A stretch of 64,000 bases of DNA from Aureimonas sp. AU12. GTDB lineage: Bacteria > Pseudomonadota > Alphaproteobacteria > Rhizobiales > Rhizobiaceae. The translations under genes and the position numbers were made by a program. The DNA lies in NCBI RefSeq assembly GCF_001463705.1, contig NZ_BBWH01000023.1, positions 1-64,000 on the forward strand. The letters are read 5' to 3'. Of the stretch, positions 21,101-29,514 are shown in pieces (the stretch's first letter is position 1; every line of letters begins with the position of its first letter). The notes beneath the pieces are model-generated. The model had not been told where the DNA came from, did no database searches, and worked only from the letters and a program-made list of their open reading frames with translations.

Positions 21101-21497
21101 CGCCCTCCAGCGCACCGCCACGATGCTGGAGCGCGAAAATCTCAACGTCGTGACGGCGCTGAACGGCGAGGAGGCGCTGGAGCGCGTTGCCCTGGAACGG
21201 CCCGGCCTGATCCTTCTCGACCTCGTCATGCCCGTAATGGACGGCTTCGGCTTCCTGCATGCGCTTCGGTCGCGCGAGGAATGGCGCGACATTCCCGTCA
21301 TCGTCCTCACCTCGAAGGATCTGACGACGGACGAGTTCAACCAGCTTCAGGGGCAGACGAAACAGATCCTGACGAAGGGCGACGTCGACCTGAGGGACCT
21401 TGCGGCGCAGATCCGCGTTATGGTCCAAGCGAACACACAAGATGATGATGGCAAGGACCCGCAGGCTCAGCAGGTCGAACTGGAGGTTCTCCCATGA
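18105..21497 (+). CDS. CHASE3-PAS hybrid histidine kinase, two REC domains
   Basis: 1130-residue membrane sensor kinase. Order: transmembrane helix about 27-47; periplasmic CHASE3-like helical domain about 48-190, with the typical ESSTRGYVLVG; second helix about 195-215; PAS-like segments near 225, 360 and 485; HisKA with phospho-acceptor His625 in MSHELRTPLS; HATPase with NLLSNASKF, DSGIGM and GGTGLGLAI; then REC1 (Asp920) and REC2 (Asp1039). Three adjacent ATGs at 18105-18113 follow a GGGGG. The REC pair suggests an internal phosphorelay. Its stop overlaps the response-regulator start (ATGA). Signal unknown. Confidence 0.92.
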   Translation: MMMTKNGVGNGSDNMAAGDGAPGLGRTAIFAGLLLMIAIGAFGWTLWQSSQRDAITQANTQVIAEAERLLSMMASLESSTRGYVLVGTQEFLDPFAQAEAGLEAQFTRMAAPWALADADPDRLRRLETLVAEETAFENRVVQARREQGFEPAAELVRSGQGKAIMDQIRAEIATAQRNAVMRVDSGSAVAARNATISNIAFLAAILSAAALAVLAFRRHLEGQRAASLLTSVLQNSPVGVGFVDKNLKIGRLNAAFVNAGGALGRTVRVGDSLPDLFPDERKRLDRMLDETMRRGTVHSDIELRTGEGDAEAIYLASFYPLRNEGRAADTMGIGVVLINATKRIRAERFLAQSEGRFRSLIEATSAIVWSAPSSGRFSGDQPGWAAFTGQKEEQFSDYGWTDAIHPDDRKRSSEAWTKAVASKSPYKVEHRVRRSDGEWRDMLARAAPIVGEDGAIREWIGTHTDVTDQKRTAAELGETNLQFRAIADNIPQFAWIAQPNGEIHWYNQRWFDYTGKTFADMKGFGWQSVHHPDHITRVAEGLKSRFAAGEPWEDTFPLRGADGAYRWFLSQANPIRDENGVIVRWFGTNTDVTSQRAAEQELAAAKEAAENANRAKSQFIANMSHELRTPLSAVIGYAEMLEEEVEDLGEKHLLADLKKIEGNARHLLSLINDVLDLSKIEAERMDTYAETFDLQTVMDEVASTVGSLVAKKNNRLTVEHDGQLGSVHTDQVKLRQCLINLLSNASKFTEEGEITMRARRTSDDGRDWISFEVSDSGIGMSQEQVGRLFERFAQADSSTTRKFGGTGLGLAITRAFCRLLGGDIGVRSTEGQGTTFTIRIPAQISDTPDEDAAPAPELPVEASERHASAGLVLAIDDDPHARELVVRFLTKEGFAVRTAADGLSGLEMARLLRPDVILLDVTMPKMDGWTVLTELKADPELAGIPVVMITILDEHSLGYALGASDYLLKPVEWNRLKSVMTRYRTPDNSLILAVDDDEDALQRTATMLERENLNVVTALNGEEALERVALERPGLILLDLVMPVMDGFGFLHALRSREEWRDIPVIVLTSKDLTTDEFNQLQGQTKQILTKGDVDLRDLAAQIRVMVQANTQDDDGKDPQAQQVELEVLP

Positions 21498-21877
21498 CAC
21501 GTATCCTGCTCGTCGAAGACCACGAGGAAATCTGGGACTTCCTGTCGCGGCGTCTGCAGCGGCGCGGCTACGAGGTGATCCTTGCCCATGACGGCCAGGA
21601 CGGGGTCGACAAGACCCGCGTCGCCAATCCCGACATCGTGCTGCTCGACATGAATCTGCCCGTGCTCGACGGCTGGACCGCGGCCAAGACCATCCGGGCC
21701 GACAGTTCCATTCCGCGCGTGCCGATCATCGCGCTCACCGCCCACGCTATGTCGGGCGACCGTGAGAAGACGCTGGCGGCCGGCTGCGACGACTACCATG
21801 CCAAGCCCGTCGACTTCTCCCGCCTGCTCGGCCAGATCGAGGCGCTGCTGCCGGCCAAGGCGGAAGCGGCGCAGTAG
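21494..21877 (+). CDS. Single-domain response regulator
   Basis: 127-residue stand-alone REC domain: acidic pair ED at 8-9, phospho-acceptor Asp52 in VLLDMNLP, conserved Thr in IALTAH and Lys in HAKPVD. No output domain, so it acts by protein contact (DivK/CheY-like). The ATGA overlap with the hybrid kinase gene makes it the likely terminal receiver of that relay. Confidence 0.93.
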   Translation: MTRILLVEDHEEIWDFLSRRLQRRGYEVILAHDGQDGVDKTRVANPDIVLLDMNLPVLDGWTAAKTIRADSSIPRVPIIALTAHAMSGDREKTLAAGCDDYHAKPVDFSRLLGQIEALLPAKAEAAQ

Positions 21878-21905
21878 TCGTGCGCGGCGGGGCAGGGGAT
21901 TTCTC

Positions 21906-22514
21906 ATGAGCTTCGAATGGCTCTGGCGTTTCGCCGGCCGGGCGGCAGGTCCGCGCGACGGGCAGGGCCTGTCGCTGGAGGCGATCGACGCCGACCTGTC
22001 GCTGGGCTCGGCAACGGCGTCGACGTTGGCGAGCGCTCCCGCGCCATCTACGGCCGTGCCGGGGCGCAGAGACAGCGTCGAGGCGACGATTGCCGCCAAG
22101 TTGCTGGGAGCCCACCTTGCCAACCGGCACCAGACGTCCTTTCCGCTAACGCTCGATTTCGGATCCCTGTCGGAAGATGAGGGAGCAATGCTCGTCGATT
22201 TTGTGGCGGCGGCCCTCGCGGCCGACGGCATCGACGATGCCGAGCGGACCCGGCGCGCCGGCGAGATGCTGCGACGTGTCGGCGCATCGGCCGAGCAGGT
22301 CGGGCGACTGATCGAGGGACACGCCGCGATCGCCACTGGCGATCTGGCGACCGCCGCGCTCCGCCATGACAAGGCGGCCCATGCCTATGCGGTTTCGCTC
22401 CTCACCGTCGGCTCGCGCTCGACGGTCGGGCAATTGTATCTGACCTATCTCGCCGCCCGCCTCGGGCTGACGCAGCAGGTGGCGGGAAGCCTCAACCGGC
22501 GCTTTCGCGGCTGA
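21906..22514 (+). CDS. DUF533/TerB-like helical protein
   Basis: 202-residue cytoplasmic protein. The C-terminal 110 residues resemble DUF533 (YebE, TerB-like fold): a FVAAALAADGIDDAERTR helix pair typical of TerB acidic motifs, and a final LYLTYLAARLGL. The N-terminal 80 residues are low complexity. AGGGGA lies 6 nt before the ATG. It is 28 bp after the response regulator and probably in the same operon, but function is unknown. Its 3' end overlaps the convergent CBS gene by 23 nt. Confidence 0.72.
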   Translation: MSFEWLWRFAGRAAGPRDGQGLSLEAIDADLSLGSATASTLASAPAPSTAVPGRRDSVEATIAAKLLGAHLANRHQTSFPLTLDFGSLSEDEGAMLVDFVAAALAADGIDDAERTRRAGEMLRRVGASAEQVGRLIEGHAAIATGDLATAALRHDKAAHAYAVSLLTVGSRSTVGQLYLTYLAARLGLTQQVAGSLNRRFRG

Positions 22515-22920
22515 GGTCCTGCAGGGCGGACTGAACCGTCTGCGATTCCACCAGAAGCTTGCGCGAAAGATCGGCGAGCGTCACCCAGCCGACCACCGCC
22601 CCTGCCTCGTCGCGCACCACGAGCCGCCGGACGCGGTGGGCGCCCATGAGGTCCATTGCCGTCTGAATGCTGTCGTCGCGGCGGCACCCGATCACCGGCG
22701 TCGACATGATGTCGGTTGCCGTCACCGCCTTGGGGTCGAGCCCGCGCGCCACCACCCGATACAGAATGTCGCGGTCGGTGACGACGCCGAGGATTTCGCT
22801 CTCCGACCCGATCGGCAGGCCGCCGACGTCGAGATCCCCCATCATCACGGCCAACTCGCTCGCGGGGTCTTCCGCACCGGCGAATTCGACGTGCCGGGTC
22901 ATGACGGATTCGATCTTCAA
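22492..22920 (-). CDS. CBS-pair domain protein
   Basis: 142-residue protein made almost entirely of two CBS motifs: ESVMTRHV...ILGVVTDRDILYRVVARG and DIMSTPVI...RRLVVRDEAGAVVGWVTLADL. Such proteins bind adenosyl nucleotides and regulate partner proteins. TTG at 22920 is chosen because the family begins K-[IV]-x-x-VMT; an in-frame ATG at 22962 is the alternative. Upstream is divergent from glgX, 135 bp apart. Confidence 0.85.
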   Translation of the reverse strand: MKIESVMTRHVEFAGAEDPASELAVMMGDLDVGGLPIGSESEILGVVTDRDILYRVVARGLDPKAVTATDIMSTPVIGCRRDDSIQTAMDLMGAHRVRRLVVRDEAGAVVGWVTLADLSRKLLVESQTVQSALQDLSRESAG

Positions 22921-23055
22921 GGCAGGTATTCCCGATGGAGGAGAGACGCGGACACAACGCATTGCACTGCGAAGAGTTCGAGCGATCCGAGGAACCAAAG
23001 CGCCGATCGCCGCTTTTCCCCGTGCAGCATTCCATCTTAGAGGCGGGACATCTCC

Positions 23056-25332
23056 TTGAACATCCTGAACACGGCGAAGTCGTTCGCGTCGGACCACGGC
23101 AAGCCGGGCGTCCAGAAATCACGCGTCGAGGCCGGACGGCCACACCCGCGCGGCGCCAACTGGGACGGGCGCGGCGTCAACTTCGCGCTTTTCTCCGCCA
23201 ACGCGACGAAGGTCGAACTGTGCCTGTTCGACGAGACGGGCACGACCGAACTCGAGCGCATCGTCCTCCCGGAATACACGAACGAGGTGTTCCACGGCTA
23301 TCTGCCGGACGCGCGCCCCGGCCTCGTCTACGGCTACCGCGTCCACGGCCCCTACGAGCCTGCCGCCGGTCATCGCTTCAACCCCAACAAGCTTCTCCTC
23401 GACCCCTATGCCAAGCAGCATGTGGGCGAACTGACCTGGGATCACGCGGTCTTCGGCTATACGATCGGCCATCCCGACGGCGACCTGTCGTACGACGAGC
23501 GCGACTCCGCGCCCTTCGTGCCGAAGTCGCAGGTCATCGATCCCGCCTTCACCTGGGGTGACGAGCGCCGTCCGAACGTGCCGTGGGAGCGCACGATCTT
23601 CTACGAGACCCACGTCAAGGGCTTCACCCAGCGCCATCCGTCGGTGACGGACCGCGAGCGCGGCAAGTTTGCCGGTCTCGCGAACCACGACGTCGTCAAG
23701 TATATCCAGAGCCTCGGCGTCACCTCGGTCGAGTTGCTGCCGATCCACGCCTTCGTCGACGACAGCTATCTCGTCGAGAAGGGTCTGCGGAATTTCTGGG
23801 GCTACAACACGCTCGGCTTCTTCGCGCCGGATCCGCGCTACATGGCCGGCCCGTTCGTCAACGAGTTCAAGGAACTCGTCTCGACCTTCCACCATGCCGG
23901 GCTCGAGGTCATTCTCGACGTCGTCTACAACCACACCGCCGAGGGCAACGAGAACGGCCCGACGCTCTCCTTCAAGGGCATCGACAACGCATCGTATTAC
24001 CGGCTCATGCCGGACAACAAGCGCTACTACATCAACGACACCGGCACGGGGAACACCGTCAACACCAGCCACCCTCGCGTCATGCAGCTGGTGACGGACA
24101 GCCTGCGCTATTGGGCCGGTGAGATGCGGGTCGATGGCTTCCGATTCGATCTCGCGACCATTCTGGCGCGTGAGCCACATGGCTTCTCGGAAGAGTCGTC
24201 TTTCCTCCACGCCTGTATGCAGGATCCCCTGCTGACGCAGGTGAAGCTCATCGCCGAGCCGTGGGACTGCGGTCCGGGCGGCTATCAGGTCGGTCGTTTC
24301 CCGCCCGGCTGGGCGGAATGGAACGACGGCTACCGCGATACGATCCGCTCCTACTGGCGCGGTGACGAGGGCAAGGTTCCCGCCGTCGCCTCGAAGATCA
24401 GCGCGTCCGCCGATCTCTTCGACAAGCGTGGGCGTCGTCCGTGGTCGTCGGTGAACTTCATCACCGCGCATGACGGTTTCACCCTGCACGATACCGTCTG
24501 CTACAACGACAAGCACAACGAGGCGAACGGCGAAGACAACCGCGACGGCCATTCGCACAATCTCTCGAACAACTACGGCGTCGAGGGTCCGTCCGAAGAT
24601 GCCGCACTGACGGACGTCCGCTTCCGCCAGCTGCGCAACTTCTTCACGACCCTTCTCTTCTCGCGCGGCACGCCGATGATCCTGGCGGGCGACGAGTTCG
24701 CCCGCACGCAGAACGGCAACAACAACGCCTATGCGCAGGACAACGAGATCGGCTGGGTGAACTGGGACGTGACGCCGGACGGCGTCGATCTCGCCGAGTT
24801 CGTCCAGAAGCTGATCATGGTGCGTCAGGCGCTGCCGATGCTGCGTCGCGGACGCTTCCTGCACGGCACGTTCGACGAGGAGATCGGCGTCAAGGACGTG
24901 ACGTGGATCTCGCCTGGCGGCGGCGAGATGCAGGACTCCGAATGGAACGACAAGGGCGCGCGCTGCTTCGGCGTTCTGCTCGACGGACGTGCGCAGGACG
25001 AGGGCATCCGCCGTCTCGGCTCGGACGCGACGATGTTGATGGTGCTCAACGCCCACCACGACGTCGTCAACTTCAAGCTGCCTGCCGCCCCCGGTGGCCT
25101 GCGCTGGCGCTCGGTCATCGACACCAACGCCCCCAACCGCAGCGACCTCGTACCGTTCGAGTTAGGCACCGAGTACATGACCACGGGCCGCTCGTTCCTC
25201 GTCTTCCTGCTCGAGCCGGAAGATGGTCACCCGACTTCGGAGGCGTCGCACCGGGCGTTCACGCATGTGAGCGAGGCCTTCGACAAGGCTTCGAGCGATC
25301 GGGTGCATTTCGTGGAACCCGCGAAGGGCTGA
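23056..25332 (+). CDS. glgX: Glycogen debranching enzyme GlgX
   Basis: 758-residue GH13 isoamylase-type debranching enzyme that cleaves alpha-1,6 branches of phosphorylase-limit glycogen. N-terminal CBM48 ([17 protein letters not shown]) precedes the catalytic barrel with DVVYNHT, nucleophile Asp365 in VDGFRFDLA, acid/base Glu401 in LIAEPWD, and Asp473 in TAHDGFTL. Length is within the GlgX/TreX range. Start is TTG at 23056, with GGCGGGA about 8 nt upstream; no ATG suits. The gene stands alone and is closed by a strong terminator. Other glg genes are not in the window. Confidence 0.95.
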   Translation: MNILNTAKSFASDHGKPGVQKSRVEAGRPHPRGANWDGRGVNFALFSANATKVELCLFDETGTTELERIVLPEYTNEVFHGYLPDARPGLVYGYRVHGPYEPAAGHRFNPNKLLLDPYAKQHVGELTWDHAVFGYTIGHPDGDLSYDERDSAPFVPKSQVIDPAFTWGDERRPNVPWERTIFYETHVKGFTQRHPSVTDRERGKFAGLANHDVVKYIQSLGVTSVELLPIHAFVDDSYLVEKGLRNFWGYNTLGFFAPDPRYMAGPFVNEFKELVSTFHHAGLEVILDVVYNHTAEGNENGPTLSFKGIDNASYYRLMPDNKRYYINDTGTGNTVNTSHPRVMQLVTDSLRYWAGEMRVDGFRFDLATILAREPHGFSEESSFLHACMQDPLLTQVKLIAEPWDCGPGGYQVGRFPPGWAEWNDGYRDTIRSYWRGDEGKVPAVASKISASADLFDKRGRRPWSSVNFITAHDGFTLHDTVCYNDKHNEANGEDNRDGHSHNLSNNYGVEGPSEDAALTDVRFRQLRNFFTTLLFSRGTPMILAGDEFARTQNGNNNAYAQDNEIGWVNWDVTPDGVDLAEFVQKLIMVRQALPMLRRGRFLHGTFDEEIGVKDVTWISPGGGEMQDSEWNDKGARCFGVLLDGRAQDEGIRRLGSDATMLMVLNAHHDVVNFKLPAAPGGLRWRSVIDTNAPNRSDLVPFELGTEYMTTGRSFLVFLLEPEDGHPTSEASHRAFTHVSEAFDKASSDRVHFVEPAKG

Positions 25333-25358
25333 ATGAACGTCCTTCGGATGGAATGATG

Positions 25359-25395
25359 AAAGGGCCGCATCGTGGGATGCGGCCCTTTCTCTTTG
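25359..25395 (+). terminator. Rho-independent terminator of glgX
   Basis: Perfect 13-bp inverted repeat AAAGGGCCGCATC / GATGCGGCCCTTT with a GTGG loop, followed by CTCTTT. Confidence 0.92.
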
Positions 25396-25528
25396 GGTGA
25401 GGCCAACTGTGAGGGGGACTTACGAGGTCGCACGGGGTGCCGAACCACTTGCCTGTCCGTGCAAGAAGGGACGTCCGCCCTTGAACGGTTTTGTGGTGCG
25501 CGCGGGTCGTCTAGGCTATGCGACGGGC

Positions 25529-26161
25529 ATGTCGCGCTTCACTATCCTCCTCGCAGGCCCGATCCTGCCGACGCCGGCGCTGCGCAACGCCGTTGCCGGG
25601 ACGCGAGCCATCGCGGCCGATGCGGGCATCCGCCACGCGGCATCGCTCCACCTCGTGCCCGAACTCTGGATCGGCGATTTCGACTCGGCGCCCGACCCTG
25701 CCGTCGGCACTGGTATTCCCCGTGAAACCTTGCCGCGCGACAAGGCGCTGACCGATGGTGAACTGGCCATCGCCGCGGCTCTTGCCCGCGGCGCGACGTC
25801 GCTCCTTCTTGTGGGCGCGCTCGGTGGACGGAGCGACCATGCGTTCTCCAACCTCGTGATCGCGTTGAGGGAGGCGGAGGCCGGACGCACGATCGAACTC
25901 TTCGACGGGCGCGAACGAGGCTGGCCGCTGGCACCGGGCTTCCGCCGATACGACGCAGCCCGGGGCGCCCAGTTCTCGATCCTGAAATTCTCCGACCTCG
26001 CCGGCCTGACGATCCACGGCGCCCGCTTTCCGCTGGACGCCGTGGATCTTCCCTTCGCTTCGATCCTCACCCAGTCGAACGAAGCCGAAGGCCCACTGGA
26101 GATCGGCCTTACCCATGGCCGCGCGATCCTCCTCCTGCAGGCCGACCCGACGGTCCGTTGA
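25529..26161 (+). CDS. thiN: Thiamine pyrophosphokinase
   Basis: 210-residue thiamine diphosphokinase, converting thiamine and ATP to thiamine diphosphate and AMP. Motifs: ADAGIRHA (30-37), WIGDFDSA (47-54), LPRDKALTDGELAI (68-81) and GALGGRSDH (96-104). These match TPK catalytic and ATP/Mg sites. The ATG at 25529 fits the family length; the frame extends upstream to 25397 without family similarity. It is the last chromosomal protein gene before tRNA-Arg and the prophage. Confidence 0.92.
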   Translation: MSRFTILLAGPILPTPALRNAVAGTRAIAADAGIRHAASLHLVPELWIGDFDSAPDPAVGTGIPRETLPRDKALTDGELAIAAALARGATSLLLVGALGGRSDHAFSNLVIALREAEAGRTIELFDGRERGWPLAPGFRRYDAARGAQFSILKFSDLAGLTIHGARFPLDAVDLPFASILTQSNEAEGPLEIGLTHGRAILLLQADPTVR

Positions 26162-26233
26162 CCACCAGACAGCGTCTCGCGACCCATCGCCCCCTTTGCT
26201 CCCGTGCAAGGGATCGCGTATAAGCGACCGCAG

Positions 26234-26310
26234 GGTCCCATAGCTCAGCAGGATAGAGCACCAGATTCCTAATCTGGGGGCCGCTGGTTCGAATCCAGCT
26301 GGGATCACCA
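26234..26310 (+). tRNA. tRNA-Arg (anticodon CCT)
   Basis: 77-nt cloverleaf with encoded CCA. Acceptor stem GGTCCCA / TGGGATC (one G-T pair), discriminator A, D-arm with TAGCTCAG-AGGATAGAGC, anticodon stem CCAGA / TCTGG with loop TTCCTAA giving anticodon CCT (26268-26270), and T-arm GGTTCGAATCC. It decodes AGG. The prophage integrase gene begins its unit right beyond this tRNA, so the 3' half is the probable attachment core (attL). Confidence 0.97.
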
Positions 26311-26346
26311 ACGAATTCAGTGCGTTAGCCTGCTGGCGGCGTGTTG

Positions 26347-26379
26347 CGTTCCTACACCGTTCCTACAGGCGTTCCTACA
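26347..26379. repeat. Three direct repeats CGTTCCTACA
   Basis: Exact 10-bp copies at 26347-26356, 26358-26367 and 26370-26379, at 11- and 12-bp spacing (about one helical turn). They lie between the tRNA end and the integrase coding region, overlapping its last codons. Position and phasing suggest arm-type binding sites for integrase or excisionase. Confidence 0.75.
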
Positions 26380-27595
26380 GGCCTGTTTGCGGCTTGTTCC
26401 GGGCGGCCAGGCGCATGACCGCGACGCCCCTCGTCTTCTCCAGCGTTTTACGGCTGTAGAGGGCTGTGGTCGCGATCTGACTGTGATTCGCGTGATGCCG
26501 CATCGCCTCCAAATCGGCACCCGCATCCGTCCCTTCGGTCACGCCGCCGGCGCGACTGTCCCGGTTCCAGACCGTGAGCGGAACGCCCGCCTTCGTCGCG
26601 ACTGCGCGCCACATTTGGTAGAAGTTGCGATAGCGATAGGGGAGGCCGGTGGTCTCGTTCTTGATCACTGGGCCGATCCTGCGATCGGGCGGGATCAACG
26701 CGAGGACATGAGCGACGAGCGGATAGGCGTTCGTGTCATGAACGGCATCCTGACCGGTCTTCGTCGTCTTCTTTCGCAAGATCCCGGCCGCGTCGATCTC
26801 ACTCCAAAGCAAGCCCCCCGACCAGCGTCGGCCGCGCGCAACGATGCCGGCGGTGCTGCCCTGTTCGGCCTTCGCCCATATGCCGATCACGTCGATCTGG
26901 CGGAGCGTCAGCTCGAACTGCAGCGCCTGCGCGATGGCAATGCTCGGCCGCCCCATCTCGATCGCCTTCTCGATGATCGCCTTCGACTGCTCGAAGGTGA
27001 CAAAGGCCTGACGGGTGCCGGGTGCCTCGAAGCGCATCGCCGCCAGAATGATCGCGAGCCTGGTGCATTCAGGCACGTCGACGGTGACGCCGAACTTGAT
27101 CGCGATCCGTAGCAGCTGCATCGCCTTGAACGCGCGGCGGATGCGCTCCGCACCGATCGGTGCATCGTCCGTCTTCGCCGGCGCAGGCTCGCGCAGCTTC
27201 TTATACCAGCGTCGGAAGTCGCCCCCGTTCAAGCGAACGAGCTGGCGATCGCCGACTGTTCGTTCCAGGAGGTCCAGCGACTCGTCATACATGGCGCGCG
27301 AGTTTGGCTTGAGATCCCGATAGGGACTGTCGGGGCTTTTGCGGTAGAGCGTGATCAGGCCGCGTAGGGTCCCGTCGAAGCGCTTCGGCTTCGCGCCCTT
27401 GTCGTTGCTGATCCACTCCATCAGCTCGGCCGTGTAGCGCTGGCAGAGCGAGGCGATCTCGGCGGGGTCTTCGGAATGGATGCGGATGGTCGGCGTCGGA
27501 TAAGTTTTGGCCTCGCGCGAGATCGCCGAGGCCACCCAATAGAGCGCCGTTCCGTCCTTCCGCCCCCGCCTTCGCAGGCCGGGTGTTCCTGTCAT
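26375..27595 (-). CDS. int: Tyrosine-type site-specific integrase
   Basis: 406-residue tyrosine recombinase. Catalytic features: Arg232 in LTLRQID, Arg348 in NRDSRAGG, His368/371 in RHHANHS, and nucleophile Tyr380 in ATTALY. The usual first His of the HxxR box appears replaced (R345-x-x-R348), a tolerated variant. Residues about 75-170 form the core-binding domain. It lies next to tRNA-Arg with its 3' end toward attL. Its ATG overlaps the stop of the preceding gene (ATGA), so it is the last gene of a long leftward operon rather than a stand-alone gene. Confidence 0.93.
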   Translation of the reverse strand: MTGTPGLRRRGRKDGTALYWVASAISREAKTYPTPTIRIHSEDPAEIASLCQRYTAELMEWISNDKGAKPKRFDGTLRGLITLYRKSPDSPYRDLKPNSRAMYDESLDLLERTVGDRQLVRLNGGDFRRWYKKLREPAPAKTDDAPIGAERIRRAFKAMQLLRIAIKFGVTVDVPECTRLAIILAAMRFEAPGTRQAFVTFEQSKAIIEKAIEMGRPSIAIAQALQFELTLRQIDVIGIWAKAEQGSTAGIVARGRRWSGGLLWSEIDAAGILRKKTTKTGQDAVHDTNAYPLVAHVLALIPPDRRIGPVIKNETTGLPYRYRNFYQMWRAVATKAGVPLTVWNRDSRAGGVTEGTDAGADLEAMRHHANHSQIATTALYSRKTLEKTRGVAVMRLAARNKPQTGL

Positions 27596-27837
27596 GTCCA
27601 GTTTTCCTCTCCGTCAGGATTGAGGGGCGCCATCGCCCCGCGATCATCCTGACGGACGCCATGCCGGCGGTCGAGATAGGTCCGGCATGCCGGCCAGTAA
27701 CGCTTGCCTTCGAACAACGGGTCGCGGCGCGGGAAGCCGTCCTTCTCCAGCGTCTGTGCGATAGCGGGAAACAGGTCGCCCTTCACGCCGAGGCGCGTCG
27801 CAATCTCCTTGTCGCTTAGGAAGAGCTTGTCAGTCAC
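27592..27837 (-). CDS. Small winged-helix protein, probable excisionase
   Basis: 81-residue protein from a GTG start: residues 1-45 (TDKLFLSDKEIATRLGVK) look like a MerR/AlpA-type helix-turn-helix used by phage excisionases, followed by a basic tail. The gene overlaps the integrase start by 4 nt and the upstream gene stop by 8 nt. Placement directly before int supports an Xis/directionality role, but this is inference; a general DNA-binding role is possible. Confidence 0.65.
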   Translation of the reverse strand: MTDKLFLSDKEIATRLGVKGDLFPAIAQTLEKDGFPRRDPLFEGKRYWPACRTYLDRRHGVRQDDRGAMAPLNPDGEENWT

Positions 27838-28366
27838 GGCGCCCTGCCTCAGGACCGGCTGGTGCCGCGTCGACCAGGCCGAGAGCCATCCCGGCCGCGT
27901 CGGCCGTGTACCAGTGCTTGTCCCGCAGGAAGCGATAGTCGTCATACTTCTCGTCCGGGATCGAGAAACCCCGCCGCAGGGCGTCCCGCCGACGCCTGGC
28001 CGCCGTCGCCTTGGCCTGATTTTCAGCGGACGCCAGCCTGTCCAGCGTCGCCTTCTGGAACTCGAGGTCCTGCCAGCGCCGGCGGTTCTCGCGCGCCACC
28101 GCTTCCCTGTGCTCGGCCGTCATCGGGACACCCGTCAGCCGCTGACGCTGGATCGCCGCTGCACGATTCCTGTCGCCCCAGCCGAGCTTGCGGACGCGGG
28201 ATTTGATCCCATCGGGGGAGCATTTCATGATGGCCTCGATCTCACGATAGGAGAGCATGGGATCGCGCCGGTTGAGGAGGCGCCGCAGCCAGCCGTCGTA
28301 CTTCTCGTTCCATGGGAAGCGCTTGGCGGTGTCCTTCTTGTCGATGCTCGTCACGCCCCTCGGCAT
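27830..28366 (-). CDS. Homeodomain-like DNA-binding phage protein
   Basis: 178-residue basic protein. Residues about 15-65 (FPWNEKYDGWLRRLL...LSYREIEAIM...IKSRVRKLGW) resemble GcrA/Myb-like helix-turn-helix domains common in alphaproteobacterial phages. A basic helical linker (about 80-125) leads to a conserved C-terminus, PDEKYDDYRFLRDKHW. The ATG at 28366 overlaps the upstream stop (TGATG) and has GGAGG 7 nt before it. Function unknown; regulator of host or phage promoters is plausible. Confidence 0.6.
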   Translation of the reverse strand: MPRGVTSIDKKDTAKRFPWNEKYDGWLRRLLNRRDPMLSYREIEAIMKCSPDGIKSRVRKLGWGDRNRAAAIQRQRLTGVPMTAEHREAVARENRRRWQDLEFQKATLDRLASAENQAKATAARRRRDALRRGFSIPDEKYDDYRFLRDKHWYTADAAGMALGLVDAAPAGPEAGRRD

Positions 28367-29514
28367 CACCGATCCTCCATCTCGGCCGTCTCGGGTGGGA
28401 CGGCTGCAAGGGCGGCGCGGCCCTTGATGAGTGATTGTACGGCCTCCAATGCGGAGGGCAGATCATCGGGGCCGTAGCTGTCCGCAAGAGCCTGAAACCC
28501 ATCATCGTGCTCTTGGCATAGCTCAAGGATCGCATCGCTTTCGACCTCCCAACATTCGGGACGCCCTTGTAACGGATCGTCGCCGAAATGAGCCGACGCG
28601 CTCGCCCATGTCGTGAACGTCTGCGCGCAGTGGAAGCACGTCCAACCATGAGGCGGAGCCGGGCGCTCGTCGTTCTCCATCTGCCACCGCAGCTTATCGG
28701 CATGGACGCGAAGCTCCATGATGTGCCGCTCTTGCAGACTGGTGGCGTCGATCTCGACTGTCTCCCGCAAGCTCCCATCCCTGCCAGACAGGGGCGCGGG
28801 GGCGGTGGAGGCGATGATGGCTTCCGCTTGCTCTTCATAAGCCATCCAACACGGCAAGGGCTCGTTGTTTGGGCCACATATCTTACCGATGGGAGCGTCT
28901 TCATCGGGATCTTCGCCGTAGGATGCGCTGATGATGCGCGCGATACGTTCGGCTTCCCGCAGCCCCTCCGCAGGCGTCTCGACAGGTTGGTGCATCGGGC
29001 AACCATCCAGAGCGTCACGCTCGGCCTTGAGCGCAGCCATGGCGCGGTTCAGCGTCTCGGCCGGATCAGCCCCGGCAACGACCTGAACGCGGAGACTGTC
29101 ACCGTCCACCCGGAGGTCGATGGTGATCCTCGTGGCGTTTTCCGCAGGCGTCTCGACGGGAAGGACGGGGCGAGCGACGAGGGCGTGACGAGCCGCGCGA
29201 AATATCTTCGGCGCATGCCATTTCGGATCGTAGATGATGGTTTCCGGCCCCGGGTAGTTCTTTTCAAAGTATGCGAGGAACTGCGGATAGGCCGGATCGT
29301 TCGTTGCATCATCCGGCACGGCTTGGGGCTGATCGGGGGTGACGGTCGGGGAAAGCGGATCGTCGCCGTTCATGAACTGATAGTCGGTGATGTCGTGGCG
29401 CGCGGCGTCGGCTCGCAGGACAGCGCGGACGCGAGCCAAGAGCGAGGGCGGCTTGGCGCTGGTGACCAAGCGCGCGTGGTAGGCGTCGGTGGTCTCGTCA
29501 GGGCGGCGGGTCAT
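28366..29514 (-). CDS. Hypothetical protein with zinc-finger-like motif
   Basis: 382 residues, acidic, not recognised as a whole. A C2H2-like element WTCFHCAQTFTTWASASAHF is visible around 305-325. The sequence PVETPAE occurs twice, near 130 and 195, suggesting a small internal duplication. The ATG at 29514 has GAGAGGA upstream and overlaps the previous stop (ATGA). No catalytic motif seen. Confidence 0.6.
   Translation of the reverse strand: MTRRPDETTDAYHARLVTSAKPPSLLARVRAVLRADAARHDITDYQFMNGDDPLSPTVTPDQPQAVPDDATNDPAYPQFLAYFEKNYPGPETIIYDPKWHAPKIFRAARHALVARPVLPVETPAENATRITIDLRVDGDSLRVQVVAGADPAETLNRAMAALKAERDALDGCPMHQPVETPAEGLREAERIARIISASYGEDPDEDAPIGKICGPNNEPLPCWMAYEEQAEAIIASTAPAPLSGRDGSLRETVEIDATSLQERHIMELRVHADKLRWQMENDERPAPPHGWTCFHCAQTFTTWASASAHFGDDPLQGRPECWEVESDAILELCQEHDDGFQALADSYGPDDLPSALEAVQSLIKGRAALAAVPPETAEMEDR

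Noticed and set aside
17985-21500. 1171-codon open frame antisense to the histidine kinase
   Set aside because: Mirror frame of a high-GC gene; no domain, no ribosome site, low-complexity charged sequence, while the plus strand encodes a complete kinase.
23119-25059. 646-codon minus-strand frame within glgX
   Set aside because: Antisense to a complete GH13 enzyme with all catalytic residues.
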